Shown one piece after another: positions 16,471 through 24,282 of a stretch of DNA of 64,000 bases. A program made the position numbers and the translations under genes. Each line of letters begins with the position of its first letter. Position 1 is the first letter of the stretch. Source of the DNA: Clostridium sp. CAG:567 (GTDB lineage: Bacteria > Bacillota > Clostridia > TANB77 > CAG-508); NCBI GenBank assembly GCA_000437855.1, contig FR902170.1, positions 35,588 to 99,587 of the forward strand. Direction: 5' to 3'. The notes beneath the pieces are model-generated. The model was not told the origin of the DNA. It saw nothing but the letters and a program-made list of their open reading frames with translations, and did no database searches.

Positions 16471-17697
16471 ATGAAAGAAGAAGCTATTTCAAAATTAAAA
16501 AGATACAATCAAGAACATATATTAAAATATGATTTAAATAATAAGCAACAAGAGGAATTAGAAAAACAAATAGAAAATATAGACTTTGAGCAATTAAAAA
16601 GCTTATATGAAAGCACAAAAGAAGAAAAATGTATAGAGGAAAAGAGAATAGAACATATTCCATATACAGATAAAACAAAATTAACGAAAGAAGAACAGCT
16701 AAGCCTATTTGAAATAGGAGAACAAATTATAAAACAAGGACATTATGCAGTTATAACAATGGCAGGAGGACAAGGAACTAGGTTAGGGCATAATGGACCT
16801 AAAGGTACGTATGCCTTAGATACTATAAATGGCAAAAAATACATATTTGAAATAATTATAGACAGACTAAAAAAAGCTGAAAAACAATATAATGTTACAA
16901 TTCCTTGGTATGTAATGACAAGTAAAGAAAATCACCAAGATACTATTTTGTTCTTAGAAAAAAACAATTATTTTGGGTATAATAAAGATAAAATTAAATT
17001 TTTTAAACAAGGAGAATTACCATTAATAGATACACAAGGAAAAATAATTTTAGATGAAAATGCTAAAATAAAAGAAGCAGCAGATGGAAATGGTGGAATA
17101 TATGAAGCATTATCAAAATCAGGTATGCTACAAGAATTAAAACAAAATCAAATAGAATGGATTTTTATAAGTGGAATAGACAATATTTTATCAAACTTTG
17201 TAGATCCAATTTTATTGGGATTAACAATTAAAGAAAATAATGTAATTGCTTCAAAATCAGTAGCAAAAGCTAATCCACAAGAAAAGGTGGGAGTATTTTG
17301 CAAAATGAATGGAAAGCCTAAAATAATAGAATACATTGATTTACCTGAAGAAATGGCAGAAGAATTAGATGAAAATGGAGAGTTAATGTATGGAGAAGTT
17401 AATATAGGTACATACTTATATAACAGAAGTGTATTAGAAAATTTAGCAAATGCTAAATTACCATACCACGCAGCTTTTAAGAAATCAGGATATTTAAATG
17501 CAAATGGTAAATTTATAGAGCCTGATGAGCCAAATGTGTTTAAGTTTGAAACTTTTATATTTGATGCTTTTACAAGATATGATGATATGACAATAATGAG
17601 AGTAAAAAGAGAAGATGAGTTTGCGCCAGTAAAAAATCGTACAGGAAACGACAGCCCAGAAACAGCTGTTAAATTATACAATGAAAAATATAAATAA
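16471..17697 (+). CDS. UDP-N-acetylglucosamine/UDP-sugar pyrophosphorylase, UDPGP type 1 (UAP/AGX-like)
   Basis: This is a eukaryote-type uridylyltransferase (408 residues). It has the intact nucleotide-binding loop MAGGQGTRLGHNGPKGTYAL, the substrate loops GNGGIYEAL and ISGIDNILSNFVDP, and EYIDLPEEMAEE. Enzymes of this type convert UTP plus GlcNAc-1-P (or a hexose-1-P) to the UDP-sugar. It is the first gene of a pair, 15 bases before glmU. Because the GlmU next door has lost key uridylyltransferase residues, UDP-GlcNAc synthesis is the likeliest role. GAGGTGGGATAGG is the RBS region. Confidence 0.88.
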   Translation: MKEEAISKLKRYNQEHILKYDLNNKQQEELEKQIENIDFEQLKSLYESTKEEKCIEEKRIEHIPYTDKTKLTKEEQLSLFEIGEQIIKQGHYAVITMAGGQGTRLGHNGPKGTYALDTINGKKYIFEIIIDRLKKAEKQYNVTIPWYVMTSKENHQDTILFLEKNNYFGYNKDKIKFFKQGELPLIDTQGKIILDENAKIKEAADGNGGIYEALSKSGMLQELKQNQIEWIFISGIDNILSNFVDPILLGLTIKENNVIASKSVAKANPQEKVGVFCKMNGKPKIIEYIDLPEEMAEELDENGELMYGEVNIGTYLYNRSVLENLANAKLPYHAAFKKSGYLNANGKFIEPDEPNVFKFETFIFDAFTRYDDMTIMRVKREDEFAPVKNRTGNDSPETAVKLYNEKYK

Positions 17698-17712
17698 AGG
17701 AGAAATTTTATT

Positions 17713-18969
17713 ATGGAAAATGTAATAGGTTTAGTAATGGCAGCAGGAATAGATGACAGAATGAAATCAAAAAAATCAAAATTAGCACAAGAACTATATG
17801 GAAAGGCTGTTATAAAAAGAGTTGTTGACAGCATGAAAAAAGCCGGAATAGAAGATGTTACAGTTATAGTTGGTGAAAACAGAGACGAAATAGAAGGAAT
17901 TTTAAAAGATGAAGTAACATACTTAGAACAAAAGGGCTGTTTAGGAACAGGTCATGCAATAATGCAAGCAACAAGCTATTTGGAAAGTAAAACAGGAAGA
18001 GTAGTAATTGCAAATGGAAATATACCATTAATCACTCCTGAAACTATTAAAGAATTGGTAGAAAAATCTGAAAAAGAAAATGAAGCGGTTACAATACTTA
18101 CGGGAATTATAAGTGAACCAACAGGATATGGAAGAGTTATTAGAGAAAATAATAGAATCACAGAAATTATAGAAGAAAAAGAATTAACAGAAGATGAAAA
18201 AAAGGTATTAGAAGTAAATGCAGGTGTATATTGCTATGAAATTTCTGAATTAACTAAAGTAATTGGAACATTAAAGAAAAACAGTATGGGACTATATTAT
18301 TTAACAGATACTATAAAAATGTTAGTTGCATCAGGAAAAAATATAGGAGGAGTTTTAGTAGAAGACAATACAGAAATTTTAAGCCTTAATACAAAACTTC
18401 AATTAGAAATGCTAACAAGAATTTTAAGAATAAAAATTAACACAATGCACATGAATAATGGTGTAACAATAGAAGATATAAACACAACATATATATATGA
18501 AGATGTAGAAATAGGAATGGATACAGTAATTCACCCAAATACAACAATCAAATCTGGAGTTGTAATTGGTGAAGATTGCAACATTGGACCAAATGCGTAT
18601 ATTCGTGAAGGCTGTAAATTAGCAGACAAAGTAAAAGTTGGAAGCTTTGTAGAAATTAAAAAAGCAATTATTGCAGATGGATCTAAAGTACCACACTTAT
18701 CATATATGGGTGACTGTGAAATAGGAACAAAATGTAATATTGGATGTGGAACAATCACATGTAATTATGATGGAAAGAATAAACATAAAACAAAAATAGG
18801 AGATAACTGCTTTATAGGATCAAACGTAAACTTAGTGGCACCAGTAACATTAGGAGATCATGTACTAGTAGCAGCAGGTTCAACAATTACCCAAGATGTA
18901 CCATCAGAAGCACTAAGTATAGCAAGAGAGAGACAAACAAATAAAGAAGAATGGAACAAAAATAAATAA
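17713..18969 (+). CDS. glmU: GlmU-like protein: intact glucosamine-1-P acetyltransferase, degenerate uridylyltransferase
   Basis: The fold order is that of bifunctional GlmU: N-terminal pyrophosphorylase (1-225), then left-handed beta-helix acetyltransferase. The N-terminal half has lost its signature. GxGTRM reads GIDDRM, the uracil-contacting Gln before LGTGHA is Cys, and the metal-binding Asp of the GD-x-PL motif is Asn (NGNIPLI). The C-terminal half keeps VGSFVEIKKA, the catalytic His in KVPHLSYMGD, CGTITCNYDG and VAAGSTITQDVP. At 418 residues it is ~35 shorter than usual, with about one helix segment missing. It probably makes GlcNAc-1-P for the upstream UAP-like enzyme in cell-wall precursor synthesis. 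AAAGGAG is the RBS. Confidence 0.9.
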   Translation: MENVIGLVMAAGIDDRMKSKKSKLAQELYGKAVIKRVVDSMKKAGIEDVTVIVGENRDEIEGILKDEVTYLEQKGCLGTGHAIMQATSYLESKTGRVVIANGNIPLITPETIKELVEKSEKENEAVTILTGIISEPTGYGRVIRENNRITEIIEEKELTEDEKKVLEVNAGVYCYEISELTKVIGTLKKNSMGLYYLTDTIKMLVASGKNIGGVLVEDNTEILSLNTKLQLEMLTRILRIKINTMHMNNGVTIEDINTTYIYEDVEIGMDTVIHPNTTIKSGVVIGEDCNIGPNAYIREGCKLADKVKVGSFVEIKKAIIADGSKVPHLSYMGDCEIGTKCNIGCGTITCNYDGKNKHKTKIGDNCFIGSNVNLVAPVTLGDHVLVAAGSTITQDVPSEALSIARERQTNKEEWNKNK

Positions 18970-19092
18970 TATCAGTTTATAAAAATTTCTTTAACTGATA
19001 TAAATGTCACTAAGAGGGACAGATCTTAAAATAAAAGATCTGTCCCTCAACTTGTCAAAAGTATCAGTTGAAGAAACGGTTTCGAACTGATA
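18970..19092. repeat. Symmetrical three-hairpin element between convergent genes
   Basis: Two 31-base hairpins with identical feet (TATCAGTT/AACTGATA at 18970-19000 and 19062-19092) flank a perfect 14-base stem GAGGGACAGATCTT (19014-19027 with 19035-19048). It begins at the glmU stop and ends at the stop of the next, convergent gene, so it may act as a bidirectional terminator. TATCAGTT-AAGAAACG from the right hairpin recurs in the rimP leader at 30786-30802. Confidence 0.8.
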
Positions 19093-19464
19093 TTATTGTT
19101 GGTCGCCAGGTATAAAATAATCTATTACACCATAAACTATAGCGCCAACTATTGCAGCCATCCAAGAAACTGTATAACCTGCAACAAAATATTGAGTTAC
19201 ATATAATACTATAGCTGAGAGTACAAATCCCACAAATCCTTTACCAAAAGAACTAGCATGTAGACCAGTAAATTTTGTAATTAAGTAGTCGATAACAGTA
19301 AGAACAATTGCAGCAGCAGCTAGAGCCCAGAAACTACTTATTCTAAATCCAGGTGTAAAAAAAGCAGTGATACCAAGAACAATTGCAGCTGTTACTAATC
19401 TACCAATAATTTGCCATACGGTACTTTTTGTATTAGGTTGAGTACTAGTATTTGCATTTGACAT
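19093..19464 (-). CDS. Small four-helix membrane protein, unknown function
   Basis: This 123-residue protein has a polar N-terminus (MSNANTSTQPNTKS) and four membrane helices (~15-35, 40-60, 72-92, 98-115), ending IDYFIPGDQQ. I chose ATG 19464 with AAGGAGG nine bases upstream over the TTG 33 bases further out. The layout resembles small holin-like or DUF-type membrane proteins of clostridia, but I cannot name the family. It is monocistronic and convergent with glmU. Confidence 0.65.
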   Translation of the reverse strand: MSNANTSTQPNTKSTVWQIIGRLVTAAIVLGITAFFTPGFRISSFWALAAAAIVLTVIDYLITKFTGLHASSFGKGFVGFVLSAIVLYVTQYFVAGYTVSWMAAIVGAIVYGVIDYFIPGDQQ

Positions 19465-19577
19465 GTCTAAATCCTCCTTAACTTTAAGAATTTCCAAAAA
19501 TGAATTTACATGGTTTTCTAATTTTATTATTTACTTAAAAATAAAAATTATTCAAATAATGAATAATTTTTTTTGTT

Positions 19578-19605
19578 TTGACTCAAAATTATATAAAAAT
19601 AATAT
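19578..19605 (+). promoter_or_regulatory. Promoter of the DUF421-DUF4363 pair
   Basis: TTGACT (19578-19583), 16 bases, TAATAT (19600-19605), 16 bases before the start codon. AGAGGAAA serves as the RBS. Confidence 0.6.
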
Positions 19606-19620
19606 GAGAGGAAATTAAAA

Positions 19621-20295
19621 ATGATAATAACTTTAATAAGAACCATTGTATTATACATACTTGTTTTAGTAGTTATGAGATTAATGGGAAAAAGAGAAAT
19701 AGGACAATTGCAACCATTCGAGCTTGCAATTTCAATTATGATTGCAGATTTAGCATCAATACCTATGACAGATGTTGGCATACCAATTACAAATGGAATT
19801 ATACCGATTTTAGGACTTTTGCTAATGCATCTTGTAATTTCTATTATAAATATTAAAAGTATAAGAGGAAGAGAAATTTTATGTGGAAGACCAACTATTT
19901 TGATATACAGAGGTAAAATAGATGAAAAAGCACTAAAAAAAGAAAGATTTACAATAAATGAACTAGAAGAAAGACTAAGAGGAAATAATGTAGTAAATTT
20001 AGGAGATGTTGAATATGCAATATTAGAAACAAGTGGGCAGGTCACAGTTATACAAAAACCAAATAAACGTACAACTACACCAGAAGATTTTAATATAGAA
20101 CCAGAGTATGAAGGACTTCCTTATGATTTAGTAATTGATGGAAAGACTTTAAATGAAAATTTAAGAAAAATTGGAAAAAATGAAATATGGTTAAAAAAGC
20201 AGGTTGAAAAATTCAATATGATACCTGAAGAGGCCTTAATAGTAACTTATGATGGTAAAGGGCAAATATTCTGCCAGAAAAAGGCTGAGAAATGA
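19621..20295 (+). CDS. DUF421 (YetF-type) membrane protein
   Basis: The 224-residue protein shows the DUF421 pattern: three membrane helices with RLMGKREIGQLQPFELAISI between the first two, then a soluble domain with the DUF421 hallmark GRPTILIYRGKIDEKALKKE, ELEERLRGNNV and DVEYAILETSGQVTV. B. subtilis has several paralogues (YetF, YrbG, YdfS and others), including proteins found in the spore membrane. It is followed by DUF4363 at 12 bases, a pairing common in clostridia. Confidence 0.88.
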   Translation: MIITLIRTIVLYILVLVVMRLMGKREIGQLQPFELAISIMIADLASIPMTDVGIPITNGIIPILGLLLMHLVISIINIKSIRGREILCGRPTILIYRGKIDEKALKKERFTINELEERLRGNNVVNLGDVEYAILETSGQVTVIQKPNKRTTTPEDFNIEPEYEGLPYDLVIDGKTLNENLRKIGKNEIWLKKQVEKFNMIPEEALIVTYDGKGQIFCQKKAEK

Positions 20296-20307
20296 AAGGA
20301 ATAAAGT

Positions 20308-20697
20308 ATGTATAAAGAACTGATTATTATAATTATAATAATAATGTTAGTTATAGTAGGAAACATTATAACTCAAAATAACACAAATAAGACAGTAGAA
20401 ACAATAAGCGAAGAACTTGATGTGTTCAAAAATGAAATTTCGAATAAAAATGTAAGGCAGGAGGATGCACAAAATCATATAGGCAAAATAAATGACACTT
20501 GGGACAAAAGGTCAGAAACTTTAGCTTATTATATAGAACATGATGAACTAGAAAAAGTAACCACAGAGCTTACAAAATTGAAAGCTGATGTAGAAACAGA
20601 AAATTATGAGTTTGCAATAGAAAATTTAGATAATTGTATATTTATATTAGAGAATATAAAAGATAAATCTGCTTTAAAAATAGTAAATATATTTTAA
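20308..20697 (+). CDS. DUF4363 family protein
   Basis: The protein (129 residues) has an Ile-rich N-terminal signal anchor (ELIIIIIIIMLVIVGNIITQ) and a helical domain with WDKRSETLAYYIEHDELEKV, matching DUF4363. It would be anchored outside the membrane. It is cotranscribed with the DUF421 gene, its usual partner; a functional complex is inferred from that only. Confidence 0.78.
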   Translation: MYKELIIIIIIIMLVIVGNIITQNNTNKTVETISEELDVFKNEISNKNVRQEDAQNHIGKINDTWDKRSETLAYYIEHDELEKVTTELTKLKADVETENYEFAIENLDNCIFILENIKDKSALKIVNIF

Positions 20698-20715
20698 TGA
20701 TAGTTAAATAAGTGC

Positions 20716-21453
20716 TTACAAGCTGACATAATAACCTGATGACTGTTTTACTATAAATTCGGCAGCTTTTAATGCACCTTCAGCAAAAATACTACGTGAA
20801 TATGCTGTATGTTTAATTTCAAGGCATTCATTTTCATTAAAAAACATAACACTATGTTCACCAATAATGTTTCCGCCACGAATACTAGAAAATCCAATTT
20901 CATTTGGATTTCTTTTTTCATGCTTTTGCATTCTATCTAATTTATAAAAATATTTATTATTATTTGCAGATTGAATTGCATCTGCAATTGACAATGCGGT
21001 CCCGCTTGGACTATCAGTTTTTTCACTGTGATGTGTTTCGATTATTTCAATTTCTGAATTTGGCAATTTTTGTGACAAATTACTTACAATATCTTTCATT
21101 AAAGAAATTTCATAAGACATATTAGCTGAGAGAAAAATAGGAATCTCATCAGAAGCTTCTAAAATTTGATCCTTTTGTTCTTGGTTAAAACCTGTTGTGG
21201 CTATGACAAGTGCAATCTTTTTGCTTTTAGCAAAATTAAGAAAATTTATTGTTGATTCTGGTGCAGAGAAATCTATAACAACATTAGGTAATTCAAAAAT
21301 ATTATTAAAATCATTATAAACAGGAAAACCAAGATTATGAATTATATGTCTGTCGAATCCACCTAATAAATACATATTAGGATGTTTTTTTATTTGTTTT
21401 GCAACTTCAGTTCCCATTTTTCCATTAATACCATTTATTAATATTTTTATCAT
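20716..21453 (-). CDS. dapB: 4-hydroxy-tetrahydrodipicolinate reductase
   Basis: DapB performs the NAD(P)H-dependent reduction step of lysine/diaminopimelate synthesis; the pathway also feeds dipicolinate for spores. The protein (245 residues) has the Rossmann loop INGINGKMG, DFSAPE, the catalytic ETHHSEKTDSPSGTAL and the C-terminal HTAYSRSIFAEGALKAA. I chose ATG 21453 with GGAGG at a good distance over TTG 21465, which overlaps that RBS. dapA lies ~900 bases upstream on the same strand, with an HD-domain gene between. Confidence 0.95.
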   Translation of the reverse strand: MIKILINGINGKMGTEVAKQIKKHPNMYLLGGFDRHIIHNLGFPVYNDFNNIFELPNVVIDFSAPESTINFLNFAKSKKIALVIATTGFNQEQKDQILEASDEIPIFLSANMSYEISLMKDIVSNLSQKLPNSEIEIIETHHSEKTDSPSGTALSIADAIQSANNNKYFYKLDRMQKHEKRNPNEIGFSSIRGGNIIGEHSVMFFNENECLEIKHTAYSRSIFAEGALKAAEFIVKQSSGYYVSL

Positions 21454-21478
21454 AAAAACCTCCAAGAATATAATTTTA

Positions 21479-21536
21479 GGGACGAAGTAAAATCATATTT
21501 TATGTTAGAAAGTAAATAATGATTTTAACTACGTCC
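21479..21536. repeat. GGGAC-type palindrome upstream of dapB
   Basis: GGGACGAAGTAAAATCAT and ATGATTTTAACTACGTCCC form an imperfect ~18-base stem around a ~20-base loop, between the HD gene and dapB. It resembles the GGGAC-tipped palindromes at 19014-19048 and 58737-58849. Confidence 0.65.
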
Positions 21537-21563
21537 CAGTAATTATAATATATTCAATTAAAT

Positions 21564-22115
21564 TTATATTATTCTAAAAACAACCAAACTTAAAAATACA
21601 TAAGCATATTTATAGAAAGTTTTTGAATGGAAAATTTGTGATAAGTGACGAGATATTTCAAAAATAGCACTATATTTATCAGCAAAAGTTACTACAACTG
21701 TTTCTTTATAGTGAGGAATTTTAATAGTAACTGGCCACATGTGATTAACTATTACGTCTTTTTCAATATCATTTAAATTAAATATTTGAGTTGCATTTCT
21801 TAAAGCAATTTTAGGGTGCATAAATGCATGTTGACCTTTCCAGCTTTTATCTTCTCTAATGTGAGTATGCCAGTCATATAAAAATAAATCATGAAGCATT
21901 GCACCACGAGTAGCTGATATGTAATCTAAATTTAAACGTTTACAAACTATATATGTGTAATAAGCAACTTGCATACAGTGCTTATAACAAGAAGTACCTG
22001 CATGTTGATTATATATTTTCATTTCTTGAACTTTTGAACTTTTTAATAAGTCATTTATAATAGAGAAAAATTCTTCTAATGAAGTATTTTTAGCTATTAA
22101 ATCTTTTGTTATCAT
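21564..22115 (-). CDS. HD-domain phosphohydrolase, uncharacterised
   Basis: The 183-residue protein has an HD-type metal site: CYKHCMQVAYY (first His), MLHDLFLYDWH (HD), HAFMHP, and VVTFADKYSA for the distal Asp. Family members hydrolyse nucleotides or phosphoesters. The spacing and the TSCYKHCMQVA segment fit the short, uncharacterised HD proteins common in clostridia. AAAAGGGGATTTTACC is a weak RBS. Its substrate cannot be told from sequence. Confidence 0.75.
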   Translation of the reverse strand: MITKDLIAKNTSLEEFFSIINDLLKSSKVQEMKIYNQHAGTSCYKHCMQVAYYTYIVCKRLNLDYISATRGAMLHDLFLYDWHTHIREDKSWKGQHAFMHPKIALRNATQIFNLNDIEKDVIVNHMWPVTIKIPHYKETVVVTFADKYSAIFEISRHLSQIFHSKTFYKYAYVFLSLVVFRII

Positions 22116-22200
22116 AAGGTAAAATCCCCTTTTCTTAATATACTTAAATTATATCACAGTAACATCAAAAATGATACTAATTTAATATAATTTTAATAAA

Positions 22201-22368
22201 TTGACAGAAGTCAACAAATCCATTAAGACATGCATGCATGAAAACATGACTAATGATTTCATGCTTGAAATCATTAATAGAGTGGTAAGAGAGCAGACAA
22301 ACGAAATTCAAGAAATGATTGAAGAGGTTGTTCAGGAGATTGCAAATGCAGCCTCTTTTTGCTATTAA
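22201..22368 (+). other. GC-richer unexplained segment: candidate small ORF or structured RNA
   Basis: Between two minus-strand genes, this segment is clearly less AT-rich than its surroundings. A frame opens at TTG 22201 (56 codons, containing NDFMLEIINRVVREQTNEIQ and ending ASFCY) but has no RBS. It also holds a perfect 11-base hairpin (TAATGATTTCA, loop TGCT, 22251-22276) and a terminator-like AAGAGG...CCTCTTTTT at its end. It may be a remnant of transferred DNA or a small RNA; I do not recognise it. Confidence 0.35.
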
Positions 22369-22375
22369 ATTAAAT

Positions 22376-23260
22376 CTATATCAAATTAAATTTTTGCATT
22401 TCAGTTTCTAAAATTTTCTGTTTTTCTAAAGACATTGTAACTAAAGGTAAACGAACTTTCATACTATCATAGCCCATCATAGACAAAGCAGATTTTACAG
22501 GAATAGGGTTGGTTTCACAAAATAGACTATCTATTAAAGAAATTGATTTTATTTGAGAGTCCTTTGATAAAGTATAATTACCACTCAGGTAATCAAAAAC
22601 CATATTATGAACAAGTTTAGGAGCAATATTTGAAAGTACAGAAATAACACCAATTCCGCCTAAAGATAAAATAGGGAGGGTTTGGTCATCATTGCCAGAA
22701 TAAATATGTAAATTATCTCTACATAAACTGGCAATTTTAGCTATTTGAGATATATTACCACTTGCTTCTTTTATAGCTACAATATTAGAAATTTTAGAAA
22801 GTTCTAAACAAGTTTTTGGTTCTATGTTTAAACCTGTTCTACTAGGAACATTATATAAAATAATTGGCAAAGAAGTATTTTTAGCTATTTCTGTGTAATG
22901 CATAATTAAGCCATTTTGAGTAGTTTTATTATAATATGGTGTAACAAGTAGTAAACCATCTGCACCAATGCTTTCAGCATATTTACTAAATTCAATTACA
23001 TCTTTTGTGTTATTTCCACCTGCACCGACAATAACAGGAATTTGTCTATGTACATTATCAATAGCAAATTTAGCAACTTGCTTTTTTTCTTCTAAGGTCA
23101 TTGTAGAAGATTCACCAGTTGTACCAAGAATAATAAGAGCATCAGTACCTTGTTGAATTTGAAAATCAATAAGTTTTTTTAATATGTCAAAATCGACGCC
23201 ATCTTCAGTAAAAGGGGTAACTAAGGCTGTACCACAACCAATAAATATATTCTTTTTCAA
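22376..23260 (-). CDS. dapA: 4-hydroxy-tetrahydrodipicolinate synthase
   Basis: DapA condenses pyruvate with aspartate semialdehyde in the diaminopimelate pathway. The protein (294 residues) is a TIM barrel with GTALVTPFTEDGVD, LGTTGESSTMTLEEK, LLVTPYYNKTTQNGL, YNVPSRTGLNI and the Schiff-base Lys in VAIKEASGNI. I chose TTG 23260, which has GGAGG nine bases upstream and gives the family's usual length and N-terminus; the longer frame would add 18 untypical residues. It is downstream of sufCB on the minus strand. Confidence 0.95.
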   Translation of the reverse strand: MKKNIFIGCGTALVTPFTEDGVDFDILKKLIDFQIQQGTDALIILGTTGESSTMTLEEKKQVAKFAIDNVHRQIPVIVGAGGNNTKDVIEFSKYAESIGADGLLLVTPYYNKTTQNGLIMHYTEIAKNTSLPIILYNVPSRTGLNIEPKTCLELSKISNIVAIKEASGNISQIAKIASLCRDNLHIYSGNDDQTLPILSLGGIGVISVLSNIAPKLVHNMVFDYLSGNYTLSKDSQIKSISLIDSLFCETNPIPVKSALSMMGYDSMKVRLPLVTMSLEKQKILETEMQKFNLI

Positions 23261-23339
23261 AACAATACCTCCATATTTTTTTATATAATATGTAGGCACA
23301 ACAAAAAATGCCAACTAAAAATTAGTTGACATTTATAAT

Positions 23340-24281
23340 TTATTTTAAAAATCCACTTATAATTTGCTCTTCAGCTTCTTTTTCTGTAAGACCAAGAGTC
23401 ATAAGTTTAATAAGTTGTTCTCCTGCAATTTTTCCAATGGCAGCTTCATGAAGCAAACTTGCATCAATATCATTTGCTACTATTTTAGGAGTAGAAGTAA
23501 CTTTTGCCTTATCCATAATAATTGCATCACATTCAACATGTCCAAAGCATTTGTTATTTCCATTAACATTTGAACTAAATTCTTGAACAGAGTTGTCTCT
23601 TGCAATAGCACGAGAAGCAACATGTACACTAGAATTTTCACCATTTAAGTCAATATCAAAAATGCTTTTAGCTATTTGATTTGCAGAAGTCATAACTCTT
23701 TCTGTAATAACTAAACTTGTATTATCGCCAAGTTCACCTTTAGTTTCACGAACTGTAGAAGAAACACCTTCAATTTGAATAGTTTCCATTTCTAATGTAG
23801 AACCTTCTTCAAGATTTACAATTGTTTGTGGGTTTAAAATTCTATCTCCAGTTCCATTACCTTCTCCATAATGTTTTTCAATGTATTTTACCTTAGCTCC
23901 TTTTGATAAGTGGAATGTATGAATACCATCATGTTCTGAAGTTTCACAAGAGCTGTTATGAATACCACAACCTGCTACAATTACAACATCAGCATTTTCT
24001 CCAACATAAAAATCATTGTATACAACATCATTAAAACCTGCTTCAGTTAATATAACTGGAATGTGTACACTTTCATTTTTAGTATTTGGTTTAATAATAA
24101 TATCAATACCAGGTTTGTCTTGTTTTGTGACAATATCAATATTGGCAGTAGTATTTCTAGCAACACCTTTACCATTTTCACGAATATTGTATGCACCAAT
24201 TGGAGTTTTTTCGATATCAGCAATGGTTTTTAATAGATTTTTTTCAATTGTATCTAATTTATTTTCAATTTCATTACTCAT
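23340..24281 (-). CDS. sufB: Short SufB/SufD-type scaffold (SmsB-like) for Fe-S cluster assembly
   Basis: The protein (313 residues) is the C-terminal beta-helix core of the SufB/SufD family, with CGIHNSSCETSEHDGIHTF, VKYIEKHYGEG, ERVMTSANQIAKSIFDIDL, GHVECDAIIMDKA and LLHEAAIGKIAGEQL. It is much shorter than the ~465-residue SufB and fits the minimal SufBC (SMS) systems of anaerobes and archaea. It would bind SufC dimers and build clusters. It begins at ATG 24281 with an AAAGGAGG site that lies in the end of sufC. No SufS, SufU or SufD is nearby. Confidence 0.9.
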   Translation of the reverse strand: MSNEIENKLDTIEKNLLKTIADIEKTPIGAYNIRENGKGVARNTTANIDIVTKQDKPGIDIIIKPNTKNESVHIPVILTEAGFNDVVYNDFYVGENADVVIVAGCGIHNSSCETSEHDGIHTFHLSKGAKVKYIEKHYGEGNGTGDRILNPQTIVNLEEGSTLEMETIQIEGVSSTVRETKGELGDNTSLVITERVMTSANQIAKSIFDIDLNGENSSVHVASRAIARDNSVQEFSSNVNGNNKCFGHVECDAIIMDKAKVTSTPKIVANDIDASLLHEAAIGKIAGEQLIKLMTLGLTEKEAEEQIISGFLK

Positions 24282-24282
24282 A

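Noticed and set aside
19060..19095. tRNA-like GGTTTCGAACTGATA
   Set aside because: It resembles a T loop, but no acceptor, D or anticodon stems can be built; the bases form a TATCAGTT hairpin.
23261..23339. Lysine riboswitch upstream of dapA
   Set aside because: The 79-base gap after sufB is too short and shows no conserved lysine-element sequence.
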